Positions 33,653 through 44,800 of a DNA stretch of 64,000 nucleotides are shown one piece after another. The position numbers and the translations under genes were made by a program. Below the pieces are notes generated by a model. That model did not search any database and was not told the origin of the DNA. It saw only the letters and a list, made by a program, of their open reading frames with translations. The stretch is from Nepenthes gracilis (taxonomy: Eukaryota; Streptophyta; Magnoliopsida; Caryophyllales; Nepenthaceae): NCBI GenBank assembly GCA_033239525.1, contig BSYO01000003.1, positions 22,833,716 to 22,897,715 on the forward strand, written 5' to 3'. Each line of letters opens with the position of its first letter. Within the stretch, counting starts at the first letter, position 1.

Positions 33653-34830
33653 ATGAGTACGACCAACACCGATATTCCAATGCACACCTCAGTTAGAAAC
33701 AACACCTCCCTTGACAATGACCCCAGAGGTTTGCCAGGGAGGCACATGAACCGCACCCGATGTGCCTACAGTTGGGGGATGGGGGCTCCTCCTGCTCCCA
33801 CACAACATTTGCATCCATGGGAGGGAAGCAGAGGAAAGCATGGCCCACTGGATCCAGCCGCATCAGCCCATTCACCTAAGCATTAAGGAGAATCCAAGTG
33901 GAGAAGCTGCTTCCCGGAAGGAGATTCGGTCCGCTTCCAAAGTACCAAATCAGGGACCAAGGCAAGATCCACGACGCTCCTATGACAACCAGCGGCTATC
34001 AAACCACAAAGAAGACTCCTACAACATTCGGCGCCAGTGGGCCGGTAGTCACATGGATTCACATCCCTCACCGAACTGTCTAAAGACGAGGACCCCTTGA
34101 TGTCTTGAGGTTTGCACCCTCCTCTTGGATAAAGGAGGAAGCAGGGGAGGCACGAATGCATGAGTTTGAGGAAGATGCTCACAGAAACCCCCACAAACCT
34201 AGAAAGGTTGTCGTTCATGATGGAGATCCAGTCTCAAGACCTCACCGGTGAGCTCCAAATATTGCCTGTCGGGCCTTATAGCGGGAGCTCCGACCTGACC
34301 GACCACCTAAACCATTTTTGAGCCTCGATAGGCTCTTGGGACCTAAATGAAGACGCCATGTGCCCGAGCTTCCCCATGACGCTCTAAGGAGACGCCTAGG
34401 TTTGGTTCTATCACCTCCAACCAGGCTCTATCGAGAAGTTCCAAGAACTCGGTGACAACTTTGTGTTGCATTTCACCGCTAGCCGAAAAAAGAGGAAGGG
34501 GAACCATGTTGGAGATCAGTATCCCAACCGGCGACCAAGGAAGATGTCAAAAGCCTGTGGGGGCTCAGACTCCAAGGGCAGGACCACTTGAATGTATCCC
34601 GAATCGACATCTTCACAGGATCCGAGATGAGAAGTTTTTAAAGTGGCCGTGGCATGTCAAGAACCCAAAGACAGGAGACCCATGAAAGTATTGTAGCTAC
34701 CATCGGTCCCCGGTACCGACATCGAAGACTGTCGAGCGCTAGGAAAGGAAATCGAGAGGTTGATTGGAAAGGGGCACCTCACCAAACTCCTACAGAGCCC
34801 AAAGCATGCCCTCGGCAGAGTTAGGCAAAG
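33653..34830 (+). pseudogene. Gag remnant of element C
   Basis: The clearest part, 34264-34500, reads PYSGSSDLTDHLNHF, then a region ending VWFYHLQPGSIEKFQEL and then NFVLHFTAS. This is the capsid signature of Tat/gypsy Gag. Three stops interrupt it (after LNHF, after FPMTL, and in GDA-VW). Further on, near 34690-34830, CSYHRSP and LGKEIERLIGKGHLTKLL match the C-terminal Gag segment before the protease. No protease follows. Confidence 0.7.
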
Positions 34831-35379
34831 GCAGAGTGAGCGGACGCTTGGAACCCTTGAGCTAGGGAGTCTCCCCTTCACCGTGGCCTCGGCCTAGCGA
34901 GGATCATGCAGCCTGGCCTCGAGATTGAGAGCCTCCATCCATCCGACAGCCGCCGGCAGGCTTGGGACGCAACTAGGGTGCGTGCGGCAATCCGTCAATA
35001 GCAGGCTTCATGGTGTCGCAACCCAATAGTATTGCCCCGACAATTACACTTGGAAGACCTAGTCCTATGAAGAGAAGAAACAACCAACGAGACCACCAAT
35101 GGGCATAGGCCGCCCCCTCAAATTAGAAAGGGCCATCCCTCGTCTTGGCGATCCTCCGACATGACACGTCAAAGCTACGTGCCCGAGGCAACAAACAAGT
35201 CCCAAGGCGGTGACCATCTCCCAACTCAGATGGCACCACCCGCTTTCACATGCTAGGCCCAGGTACACTCAACATATATCACTGGGCATGCTTGTAATGT
35301 ATGTCACATTTAAATTAATAAAATAATTGTTATGTTTATCATACATTCATTTGTATGAATGCTCATGCTTGAATGAAAT
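34831..35379. other. Interior of element C where pol would be expected
   Basis: GC-rich up to about 35280, with no RT, integrase or protease motif in any frame that I could recognise. It then turns AT-rich (CACATTTAAATTAATAAAAT) before the conserved block. It may be the scar of a pol deletion. Confidence 0.5.
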
Positions 35380-35408
35380 CAAATGACTTAGGCTACCCCT
35401 AAGTCGGG
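35380..35408 (+). other. Conserved block shared by the three Tat-type elements (copy in element C)
   Basis: Contains GGCTACCCCTAAGTCGGG and is followed by GTAAAACC. It is preceded by GAATGCTCATGCTTGAATG, which resembles GAATGCTTGAACATGAAT upstream of the copy in element A. Confidence 0.75.
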
Positions 35409-36459
35409 CGAGTTACGGCTCGCTCGTAAAACCGACCTACTAACAGTCAAAGAAACCTTACTCAAGCAGTAGAATGACCCAAAATTGATCAAAATTTTAC
35501 AACCTAGGTGGCTCACAAACCCGGCATCGGACCCCTCATCAAGCGGTCATTAAAATCTTAAGAGGCTTCTTTAAGCATGTGTGTGACGACTCTCGACAGA
35601 ACAAGAACCATCAACCAACAATGCTCGGCGGGTTAGGCTCAAACATAAACGGGCAATGATGTCTTCCAAACAGGACAGAGCGCCAAAGTAGCAGCATACG
35701 AGCAACAACCTACGACTCCACTAGAGCCCGGTGGTCGTGGCCTAAAAACACTATCACCCTGAGTGAGACTCACCCATTATCGTGCCACGATATTCTCTAG
35801 GGAGGACGAGCACGAGAGGGCTAAGGCACCCACAAAAAAAAGAGGCAAAATCACCCTTGGGAGTAGCGATGCTAGCAAGGATGGTTGCAACCGCAGAAAC
35901 GGAGGCATGCAGAATGGGCCAACTGCCTGAGGAAGATGTGAAAGTCTCCTGCCGATCTGAAGGGAGATCACTCTCCAAACGGGTGCTCCACACGAAACAA
36001 GACAATAGTCAAACAATACTCCTAGAGTAGCTATTCGACTCTAACTCCCGTTGGCACCATCACTTATTAGATATAAAACAACAGCTGAAACGTCCGATAC
36101 TACCAGTCGGATTGCTTACCGACAGAGGGTGGAGCCCCGGGACCTCAACGGCTTTGAGGGATTCTCCACCTCCAAAGCCTCCCGCTCCAGAGGCTCGGTG
36201 GGGATCCCACAGTGGCCCTGGCAGCATCCTCAAATTCTTCTACCATCAAGGCTCCAGTAGCTTGTGTGGCCTGGACGACGACGATTGAGCAACCAGGAGA
36301 CAATATGAAGACCAACAACACATGTCATGCAAGAATAGATGAGACGAGAATTGGGCAGAAGAGCTCAGTGCATGAGGAAAACATGGCAACAATGGTCAAT
36401 GTTGTTGGGGTATTTTATTAAAAGATACATCATACATTGATGTCGTCCAGCGGACTCAG

Positions 36460-37330
36460 AACGAAACAGAGCAACTACGCTCTCCTACAAGCTACCCGGA
36501 GCAATCATTCGTAGAAGTGCGTGACACCTTTGTCAGGAAGTCGATGAGGTCCTCCCGGTGCCTATCTCCAGCATTCATCACGTCCAGATAGCTAGCAAGG
36601 AAATTCGGAGCATCCAGAGAAACTATCCACTGGACCAAATGCCATTCTAAAATCGCCACCTCAACAATGGGGCCTCCTTCTCCGGACAGAGCTTGGACAT
36701 CAGTTACCTCTCCTACTCCACGCTCATGTCCACTAGATCAGTGAGCCCCTACCGGCCGTCCTAGAGCTCATCCTTGAGGGAGGTGATCCAAGCAAGGACC
36801 TAGGCATAGCTGTCATGAGAGCCCTTGTGCTCTAGCCTTAGACTCAAACAAAACTTGGTTAAGATAGTTGGCCCACTCTTGACTCCGAAGCATCTCACCA
36901 ACAGCAGCGTTGACTCTCCATTCAATGTCCTCTCTGTCAATGCGATCTCGTAGGAGGCGGGCAGCCTCTTACTCCAAAAATGAACATCCTCCTCCAACCT
37001 GCAGAGCATCTCCCATGACAACCAAGAAAGAGGAAAGGAACAGTCAGGCGAAAGAGCCACTGAAAAGCACAACCGTGAAGGGCAAGGATTTGCAAAATCT
37101 TACCTCTCGACCAAAGGGGCAAGAAGATCCAATGGATTTAAGGCTAGGAGGGCCCAAGTAAAGCTTAGCGCCATCAACAACGGTGCTCTCTGAGATGGCA
37201 GCTCCAATCTTCCTTGATGTTCGTTCGTCATCGCTACTCCCCTCTATCGAGGACACAGAGGTGGAAGGAGGCGGCACCTCTAACGAGGAAGCAATCAGAA
37301 TGGGAATGTCGGCAACGTCATGGTAAACCA
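36460..37330 (-). pseudogene. Antisense coding remnant of element C, acidic start plus coiled coil
   Basis: The minus strand at about 37290-37180 encodes a Ser/Asp/Glu-rich stretch (SSIEGSSDDERTS), comparable to MEGSSSDAEHS in element A. It is followed, in shifted frames, by Arg/Glu/Leu-rich sequence (EAARLLRDRIDREDIEW) suggesting a coiled coil. Near 36560 comes APNFLASYLDVM, comparable to DPNFLVDLI in element B. Frames are broken several times. I infer it is the same antisense gene family as in A and B; PF04195 itself is not visible. Confidence 0.45.
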
Positions 37331-38500
37331 TTTGATAAAGCACTAAGAAAAATGGTAGGGTGGAGCACAAAAGGCCCTCATAAAAAGAGAAGCGAAGGCA
37401 CGCACAAAGTAGTAGCGACAATGAAGAAAGGGCCTGCACGGTGTTCATATAGCCAACCCTCACGAATCTGAAGGGTTACATCGCCATAATGACAGTGATA
37501 CATGCCCTCACTCTAGTGCGCCACAACGTGTCTCAACTCATGCGCCATTATGGCAGGTGTCGCATCGTCTCCACAATCAATGCGCTCTGGCGCTTTGATT
37601 GACGCAACGACTGTGCGACGCCAATGAATTCTCCCCGGCGCATCACTCTCAACTTACCAATCAACAGCTTGCAACCTAGACGAATTCAAGGTCGAAGTGC
37701 CCGACAAGCAATGATTTTCTAAAGCATCGCCATGGGAGAACCGCGCAATGATGGCACTCGGCCCAGACGACCACAAACCTTGGTTCGTTGGCTCCTCTCT
37801 AGACAAGCGCGAGGGTGAGAAGCCAAAGACCGGCCAGAGACCAAGGTGGCCGGACCCCTCATGCCACAATGACAAAGATTCGAAATGTAGGAGGTGGAAG
37901 AACAAAGTACGCACTCCAGCCACAGCAAGCAAAGATACAATAGCCGCTCAGTAAGGGATGCCCCAACATGCCTAGAATCTGAAGGGTCAGCATGTGGTCC
38001 CTGAGTCTCCAAGAAGACTTCTTGTCAACAAAAGCCAATCCGGCTCACCCAATCCGGCCGGGACCTGGACCTTAGTTTTCTCTCAGTCATAGGTACATGT
38101 TCGACAGGTCAGCAAGCCACCGCCAGCATTCCCAAAGCACGCTCTTGGGCGACACGATCCTATCTAGAGCCTCTAGAGAGCTCCTAAGACCCCGTCTCGC
38201 TCTCGGACGGCCACCGGTCGATGAAGCCAGCCCACTACTAACTCTGAAGTGCATTGGCCACAACAACGTCAACCCGACACTCCATTGCCCTAAAGAGAGT
38301 GCTTGCCAGAAGGATGTGAGCAACTTCGTCTTCCAGGAAAGTGAGGCGCCCCCATGGGCGCGCTGTTTTCTGAAGGCAATTGACTAACTATACCCGACTC
38401 AACAGGTCATGATTGCATGCAAGTATTTCAATTATGCAAAAGTCATGCAACAAAGTCGGGATATAGAAGGCAAGAGAAAGAACAGTGTTCCAAAGTTTCG

Positions 38501-38506
38501 TTTATT
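38501..38506 (-). terminator. Candidate AATAAA poly(A) signal of the antisense transcript of element C
   Basis: Minus-strand AATAAA after TTTTGTACTTTGTAAATG. It matches the context of the AATAAA at 4736-4741 in element A. It lies about 800 bases downstream of the antisense TATA box. Confidence 0.4.
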
Positions 38507-39299
38507 AACTTCATTTACAAAGTACAAAACTTACATTAGTGGATGTACATAGTGAATAAAGGAAAATGAATCACGTGAAATGAAAATCTGATGACTCCGA
38601 CCTAAAAATTGGTTCTAGGAGGGCAGGCTCAAGCAAAACAACTGCAACCGTCCTTCACCTACCAATCAAATCACCGAGATCAAGGGTCAAGCGTCGCAGA
38701 GATGACTAGGAAGCCATTGTCGAGCGAGGGGAGGAGCAAGATGCCACCTCCCTCACATGGAAGGCATCCCACTGGAAGATCCTCCGCCGAGCCTAACCGC
38801 AACCCCATAGGGTCAAGTCTAACCCATAGCAGCGTCGACGGTCCGACCTCGGCGAAACTCTGGAAGCACCCCTTCCAGCAAGCTCCACAAGCTACCCTCC
38901 AACGGAAGGAGTCGAGGATCTAGCGCTCTCCCAGAGCCGAGGTGGCGAAGTAGAGTGCTTGCACCTCGAAGTTCCTCAAGAGGCTTCGCTGTTGGACACC
39001 AATATGAAGGAGGGACATGGCAGTGGCCTGACAACCGAGCTACCCTCCTCATGGCAATAGAACAGCCCTAGGAGGGACATAATGGCAAGCTCCAACTACA
39101 ACTTCAAGCCTTTTAAGATTTCCACCGAACTCGAATAGCAACAACATGGAGTCTAAACAAGCTTCAAGTGCAGCTTCTGGCCATAGAAGACTTCCACCGA
39201 TCCTCCACTCTGGCGGCCCAAAACCCTCTACTTGCTCAATCGCTCACATCACTTGGATAAAGGAAGAATGATCCATGGAATAGAGCATGGAGGGTCCCC

Positions 39300-39307
39300 T
39301 ATTTATA
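39300..39307 (-). promoter_or_regulatory. Antisense TATA box in element C
   Basis: Minus strand reads CTATAAATAGGGG, 276 bases inside the 3' LTR border. It is identical in sequence and nearly in spacing to 5349-5356 in element A. Confidence 0.6.
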
Positions 39308-39564
39308 GCCAGAGTAAAGGTCAACGAAGCCATTGATACAAAGGGTCTCATCCATAGCACCATCAGCAAGGATCAGACCAAAACCTCGGGCTGCCCCAGA
39401 TCTTTCCAAGTAGAGCTTAACTTAGATGACGCCTTGCATAAAAAGCAACGAGAGACACCGATAGGGAAAATCTCGAATGGGAGCGTCTTGGAAAGGAGCG
39501 AGCAAGCTGTCCCGCATATAAGTGTCCCATCGCTGTACATACCAGGAACTGACGAATCACAGTC

Positions 39565-39582
39565 ACCTGGCATGAGGGCTAA
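39565..39582 (+). other. Polypurine tract of element C, degenerate
   Basis: GGCATGAGGGCTAA right before the LTR start TGATGGG. It is a one- or two-base variant of the tract in elements A and B. Confidence 0.65.
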
Positions 39583-40862
39583 TGATGGGTTCAGCAGTGG
39601 CATGAGTTGGACCAGCCAAGCCTAACCACCAAGCACGTAGGGATGGGCCCAATAAGCGACGGACAAAGCCTAAGGAGGAGATCGATCTGGCCCAACCTAA
39701 TCATAACTATAGTGGCCAAGATAAGACCCAGGGAATAATGGGCCAAGGGGACAAGCGTCAGTGGTCCAACCGATAGCACAAATGGACGGACCAATCCAAA
39801 ATACTCTCGGTCAGACAACTAGCAGAGCAATTAGCGCATGCGCTTGCGGCACTCAGAGCACACGTGTGTAGGCGTCGCCTGAAACCATTGCTCCAACAGT
39901 CTGATAACTGAGTCGAGGGGACCACTCGCGACCACCTCACCGTCGCAAGACGATGTCTAACAGGAGCGGCTCTCAATAACACCGCAGTAGCCCATATGCA
40001 ACACTTTTCATGAGGCTTGGCGCCAGAAGGCATCTCTGCAAAGCATTACAAATGTTCCTCATCGTCATGGAGCAAAAGGGGAACTTTTTGGGGAGATTCC
40101 TAAAAGAGAGACATCTCTTGAGAGAATTTTACCAGAGACCTTGAGGGGAAGAAATTTCTCTTGAAACCTTCAGGATTTTTCGGCATCTCCAAGGGAAGCC
40201 ATTTTGAATCTTTGGAAGCACCTTTGGACCAAGATGAGACTCCCTAGCCGCTCGGAGCACTAGGAAAAAATTGAACCCTCTTCTCCTGATACAGCTTTCC
40301 CTATGTTTCTTCATCCCTAGTGAGTCACTCACCGAGTGTACCCATAATGAGCTACTCATCTAATACAATCTTAGTGAGCCACTTTTCAAGTGCACCATTA
40401 ATAAGCCACTCACCAAATACACCTCTAGCGAGCCATTCATCAAATGCCACCTTAATGAGCCACTTTCTAAGTGAACCATTAGTAAACCACTCACTAAATA
40501 CATCCTAATGAGCCACCGACATCATATAACTCATCAAAATCAAGTCCTCCATCTCTCTAAGCCGCTCCCATCAGGTGCACAATAGAAACTCAATCCTCCT
40601 CTCACATCCCTTACATAAATGCAACTCTATATTCTCTTATATTCTCATTGCATATTTCGATTTTCTTAAAAAGATTTTTAACTTGAGCGTCGAAAAATAT
40701 ATCGAAGGGTGAGTCCTACTAATCTTCTAACCTCTTGTGTATAATTTGTGGTATACAAATTTCAGATTAACGGAGATGAAAATCGAACCCAATCAATTCG
40801 ACCTATAGTAAGAGATCAAATGACTCCCTAATCCATACAACTTGAACACCAAGAACGCATCC
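39583..40862 (+). repeat. 3' LTR of element C (about 1280 bp)
   Basis: Starts TGATGGG after the PPT and ends AACGCATCC, where the 5' LTR has GACGCATCA. Substitutions and indels against the 5' LTR are many. Part of the length difference comes from extra minisatellite units at 40318-40519. Confidence 0.8.
40318..40519 (+). repeat. 27-bp minisatellite in U3 of the 3' LTR of element C
   Basis: About 7.5 units of TAGTGAGCCACTCACCAAAT-type repeats, against about 4.5 in the 5' LTR. Confidence 0.85.
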
Positions 40863-40865
40863 TAT

Positions 40866-40891
40866 GTGTGTGTATATACATATACATATAC

Positions 40892-40922
<31 letters not shown>

Positions 40923-40925
40923 TGC
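40866..40925. repeat. (TG)n then (TACATA)n microsatellite
   Basis: GTGTGTGT followed by about seven TACATA/TACATG units, at the right border of element C. Confidence 0.9.
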
Positions 40926-41889
40926 GCACGCATTAAATTTTAAATATAAAATATATTCAACAATATTTCAATATTTTTCTTCTTATTTCTAATTTTATCC
41001 TCAATTTAGACACTTAACAAAAAAATATATTCTTGATTGTTATTTAATACAAATTATATAGCAAATAAAATGTCTACTAACTGTAAATATTCAAAATGAT
41101 TAGTCAATTTATGTGATAATTTAATTATTCTTAAACATACTAGTTATTAAGAAATATTATCAATAAAAGTTATTTAAAAAAAACATTTTCCACCGAGGAA
41201 ATATATTTTACAAAAATACTTTGATTTAATACAATATTAACAAAAATAATCCTAAAATTAGAACCAATTGATTTTTTAAACCAAATACGATCACAGGTAA
41301 AAATATTTAATTCCTCCCAGCCTAACCCAAATTATAATTTTTATAAATATATTTTTATTTAAATAAATACTAAGTTTAAAATTTTATTTAAATAACTTTT
41401 ATGTAAAAATTCTCATTAAAACATACATTTTTATAACATTTTATAATAAATATTATAATTTTTAAAATATTACACATTTTTAGATATAATTTTTAAATAA
41501 ACTTACCAATAAAAAAAAAAATCCTATTGACCAATTGGCCTGATTCAACCAGTTAAGGCTTTTGGCCAGGCAAACCTTATCCATTCTAACCTGACTTACT
41601 GATCATAAATTTTCATCTAAAGACAGCCCGAACTCGATTTTAATTAGATCAACTTTCTACGTACTAAACTTTAATATATCCTTTATCTGCCATTCATAAT
41701 GTAGTAACATTATCATTATATAAAAATTCATCCTCAATAGAGTAAAAATATACACTAAAAAAATAAGCATGTAGTTAGACTACAATACCCAATTGGACAT
41801 GAAAGAAATAATTTTTGTCATCTTGGACATGAACGACTCCTTCCGCAATAAAGAAAGTATGGATGGAATCCATTCATCGAAGCCAAAGA
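40926..41889. other. AT-rich spacer downstream of DOHH
   Basis: No gene seen. The part nearest 41889 should be the DOHH 3' UTR (minus strand); no decisive poly(A) signal identified. Confidence 0.6.
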
Positions 41890-44800
41890 TTAAGCAATCT
41901 CCCCCACAACAGGACTTTGCATGAAGAGGTACTGCCCATGAAGAAAACAGATCGAAACCCAAGAAAAACGAAAAGCAAAGATCAAATATCAGCTATTTAA
42001 CTAGCAAATGACAAGTTTTTTGGTCGAAAATAATGCATTGCTATGAGTTTCCCAATTGGCATACCTCAAACGATTTGCCCGATCTTTCAAATTCCAGCAT
42101 ACTGAGAGCAACTTCGCAGCTCTGCGATACTATAGGCTCGGGATCCTTGGTGAATTCCTCAAGAAGTGCTATGCTTTGGTCGTCTAGAAAAATAACATCG
42201 AGCCAGATGGGAAAAAGAAGTTGCACAATTTCATCAGTTTCTAAGTAATAACAGAATGAAGTAACGATTGATATGAAAAATATCAGCTAGTTCGTATTAA
42301 TGTTGGCACCCGACACCGAAATTTCTAGATACAGTGAGGAAATCTCGATATTTGCTCCCTCATGTTCCAATTTGCAAAATAATTTCGTATCTAATACAAC
42401 CCATACCGATACTTTTTGATACCACTATAAATTTGTAGCGTGCTATAGTAACAACTGCATATCAGTTAATACTCAAAATATTAGCTAAATCACCCAATAT
42501 TTGCTCCTAAGTTTTGATTCACAAAAATATGTGCATCTAATACCAATACGTATCACCCAATATGGCCGAAATCATATCCCCAATACTGCAACAAAATTAC
42601 GGTACATTCCATGATTTGATTCACAAAAGATTTTTATGTACAATACCGATACATATCACCGGATACAACCGATACCGATCATGATATTTTCATTCATGTT
42701 CCAAGCTAGCTTTTCTAGTAAGAAATTGGCCAAATAAGAAATATTGTTGCAAATAGCTTATGGCCTAACATCTGAATCAGAAAATGTTAGCCACTATTCA
42801 TTACTTTGCAATATATTTATTAGATAGATCCACTCAAACAGAATTGATAGTGTTGGCTGCCACAGAAATAAGAATTGAGGGAAACATACAAATAAGCAAG
42901 GATGAGAATATAGGCTGGTATTGGTATTGACATGACTATATTGATATAGAACATATCAAAAATAAAAAAATTTCTGCAAATCACTAACCCACAAGCAAAT
43001 ATTGGCCAAATATTAGCTATTTTGCTCATATTTTCAATATTGGCCTATATATTGAAATATATTTCCAATTCAGAGATCTATTACAAATTCACTAAGGTAC
43101 CAAAAATATTGATATCGGGGGTCTCATGCCGATATTCAATTCCATGCACCCCAAAAAAAATTTTAACATCGATGAGCATGATAGTGAAAAGCATAAGAAT
43201 TAAAGAGATCAATAGCAGTCCAGAAGCAACTCCCACAAAATACAGGATGATAGAAAGGCATTTGAAATGACTTGGACGGATGCAAACAACTATTTAGCAC
43301 AGCAAAGAAAAGCATGGATTGATGAAGAACAGAATATTGAAGATTGGGATGGCAATAGAGCTGAGCAGGGTGGTTTTTTTCAATTACTGTCCGTGCTCCA
43401 TCGAAAATTTGGGTCGTTGAGTTCATGTTTGAAGCGGGGGCAGATATCCCCCTTAAAGCATTTCCAGTTTTAATTTTAAAAATTATTAAAAACTATATAC
43501 ACATATATAAATATGTATCCACACACAATATATCTATATACTTATATTTTGAATATTATTACTAAATATTTGAAAAAAGCATAGCATTGAGTACAAATAT
43601 TGTACATCCAAATATAAATAAGTTTTACATGTTTATTTTATAACATTATATTTTTAAAATACATAAGAAATTTGGGTGGAGTGACCTAATATCATCCCCA
43701 CCCTACTATCTACATGGGATAGGGATTCCCCTCCAGGTTCGGGCAGAGAGGATAAGATCCTCTGGTTTGAGGAGGGTCAGGGCAAAAGTATCATCGTGCT
43801 AAGTTTCAGCCGAGACTGATGAAGTTAGACTGCCATCCATCATCCTGAATGGATGCTCCCGTGAACATAATGCTCAAAAACCTATTTCCTTCTACATTGG
43901 GAAACTGCAATCAGAAAATAGGTTGATCACAAATGCAACATTACTAACAATATTTGACACGCAGCAACAACAATAAAGACTTAATTCCTATTATGTGCTC
44001 CGGCAAAGGGAAACTCGGTATATTAAGTTTTTATTGTGTGTGTGGTTTAAAGAATGATCGGAATATTTTTACGTTTATGGTATACAATCTTACCTTATAT
44101 TATATAAAAGGCAACCTTTGTGACTCAAACCATAATCACCAAGGTTATATAATGACAACTCTAATATTACATCACCTTTCTACTTTCACAAATCTAGCAT
44201 CCTAGAAGTGAAATAAACAAGTAGTTCTACTTGGTTTATACTACACAGTCACAACCCCTTTAACAAACTTCATTTTATCTAGACTAGTATGCATATTAGC
44301 TTTTAAAATCTGAATATTAGAAGGGAGTACTAGTGGACCCACCTGCAATGGAACCAAGTGCTTCTGCAGCTTCATGCCTCACCATAGGGTGCTCAGTGAC
44401 ATCCTTAAGTACCCGAGTAAGTGCAGCAGACGCTGCATTGTCTTGTAATTGGCCTAGAACATAAGCAACCTTTCATTGGGGAAAAAAGTAGTTGCATCAA
44501 TATTCAAAGGGAAAAAGAAGATGCCAATTACAAAGGATGTTAATATGTAAGAGAGTGTTTTTTTTTTTTTTTTGTCAATTCGTCGTTTATTCTTTATACT
44601 ATTATAAGGGTTGGCTCGGTGGTAACTTTGATCAGGAGGTCATAAGTTTAAAATAGGCAGCCCTATTTTTCCCTTTTTCTCCACCCTGCATATTAAAGAT
44701 AACATTACTAGAAGAGGAGTGTAACAATGAAATGACAACTAATCTTGTGCCAGCACAAACAAAGCTCAGGTCCTCATTTAAAATTGTGAGAAATCATGCT

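Larger units (their letters stand above)
32386..40862 (+). mobile_element. Element C: Tat-type LTR retrotransposon lacking recognisable pol
   Basis: Two related LTRs (32386-33599 and 39583-40862) in direct orientation, with a PBS after the first and a polypurine-like tract before the second. The interior starts with gag remnants (up to about 34830). It then reaches the conserved block at 35380-35408 without protease, RT, RNase H or integrase, and continues with minus-strand coding remnants. The PBS, PPT, block and antisense TATA match elements A/B. It is best read as a non-autonomous derivative of a Tat element. Target duplications are not clear; the right flank is a TA-rich microsatellite. 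Confidence 0.8.

Noticed and set aside
35754..36030. Overlapping plus and minus ORFs of about 80 codons in element C
   Set aside because: No similarity to Gag, Pol or the antisense domains; probably chance open frames.
37027..37215. Search for a PF04195 domain in element C around 37300-38400
   Set aside because: Only Ser/Asp-rich and coiled-coil-like pieces could be seen; the VYE/HPNA-type motifs were not found.
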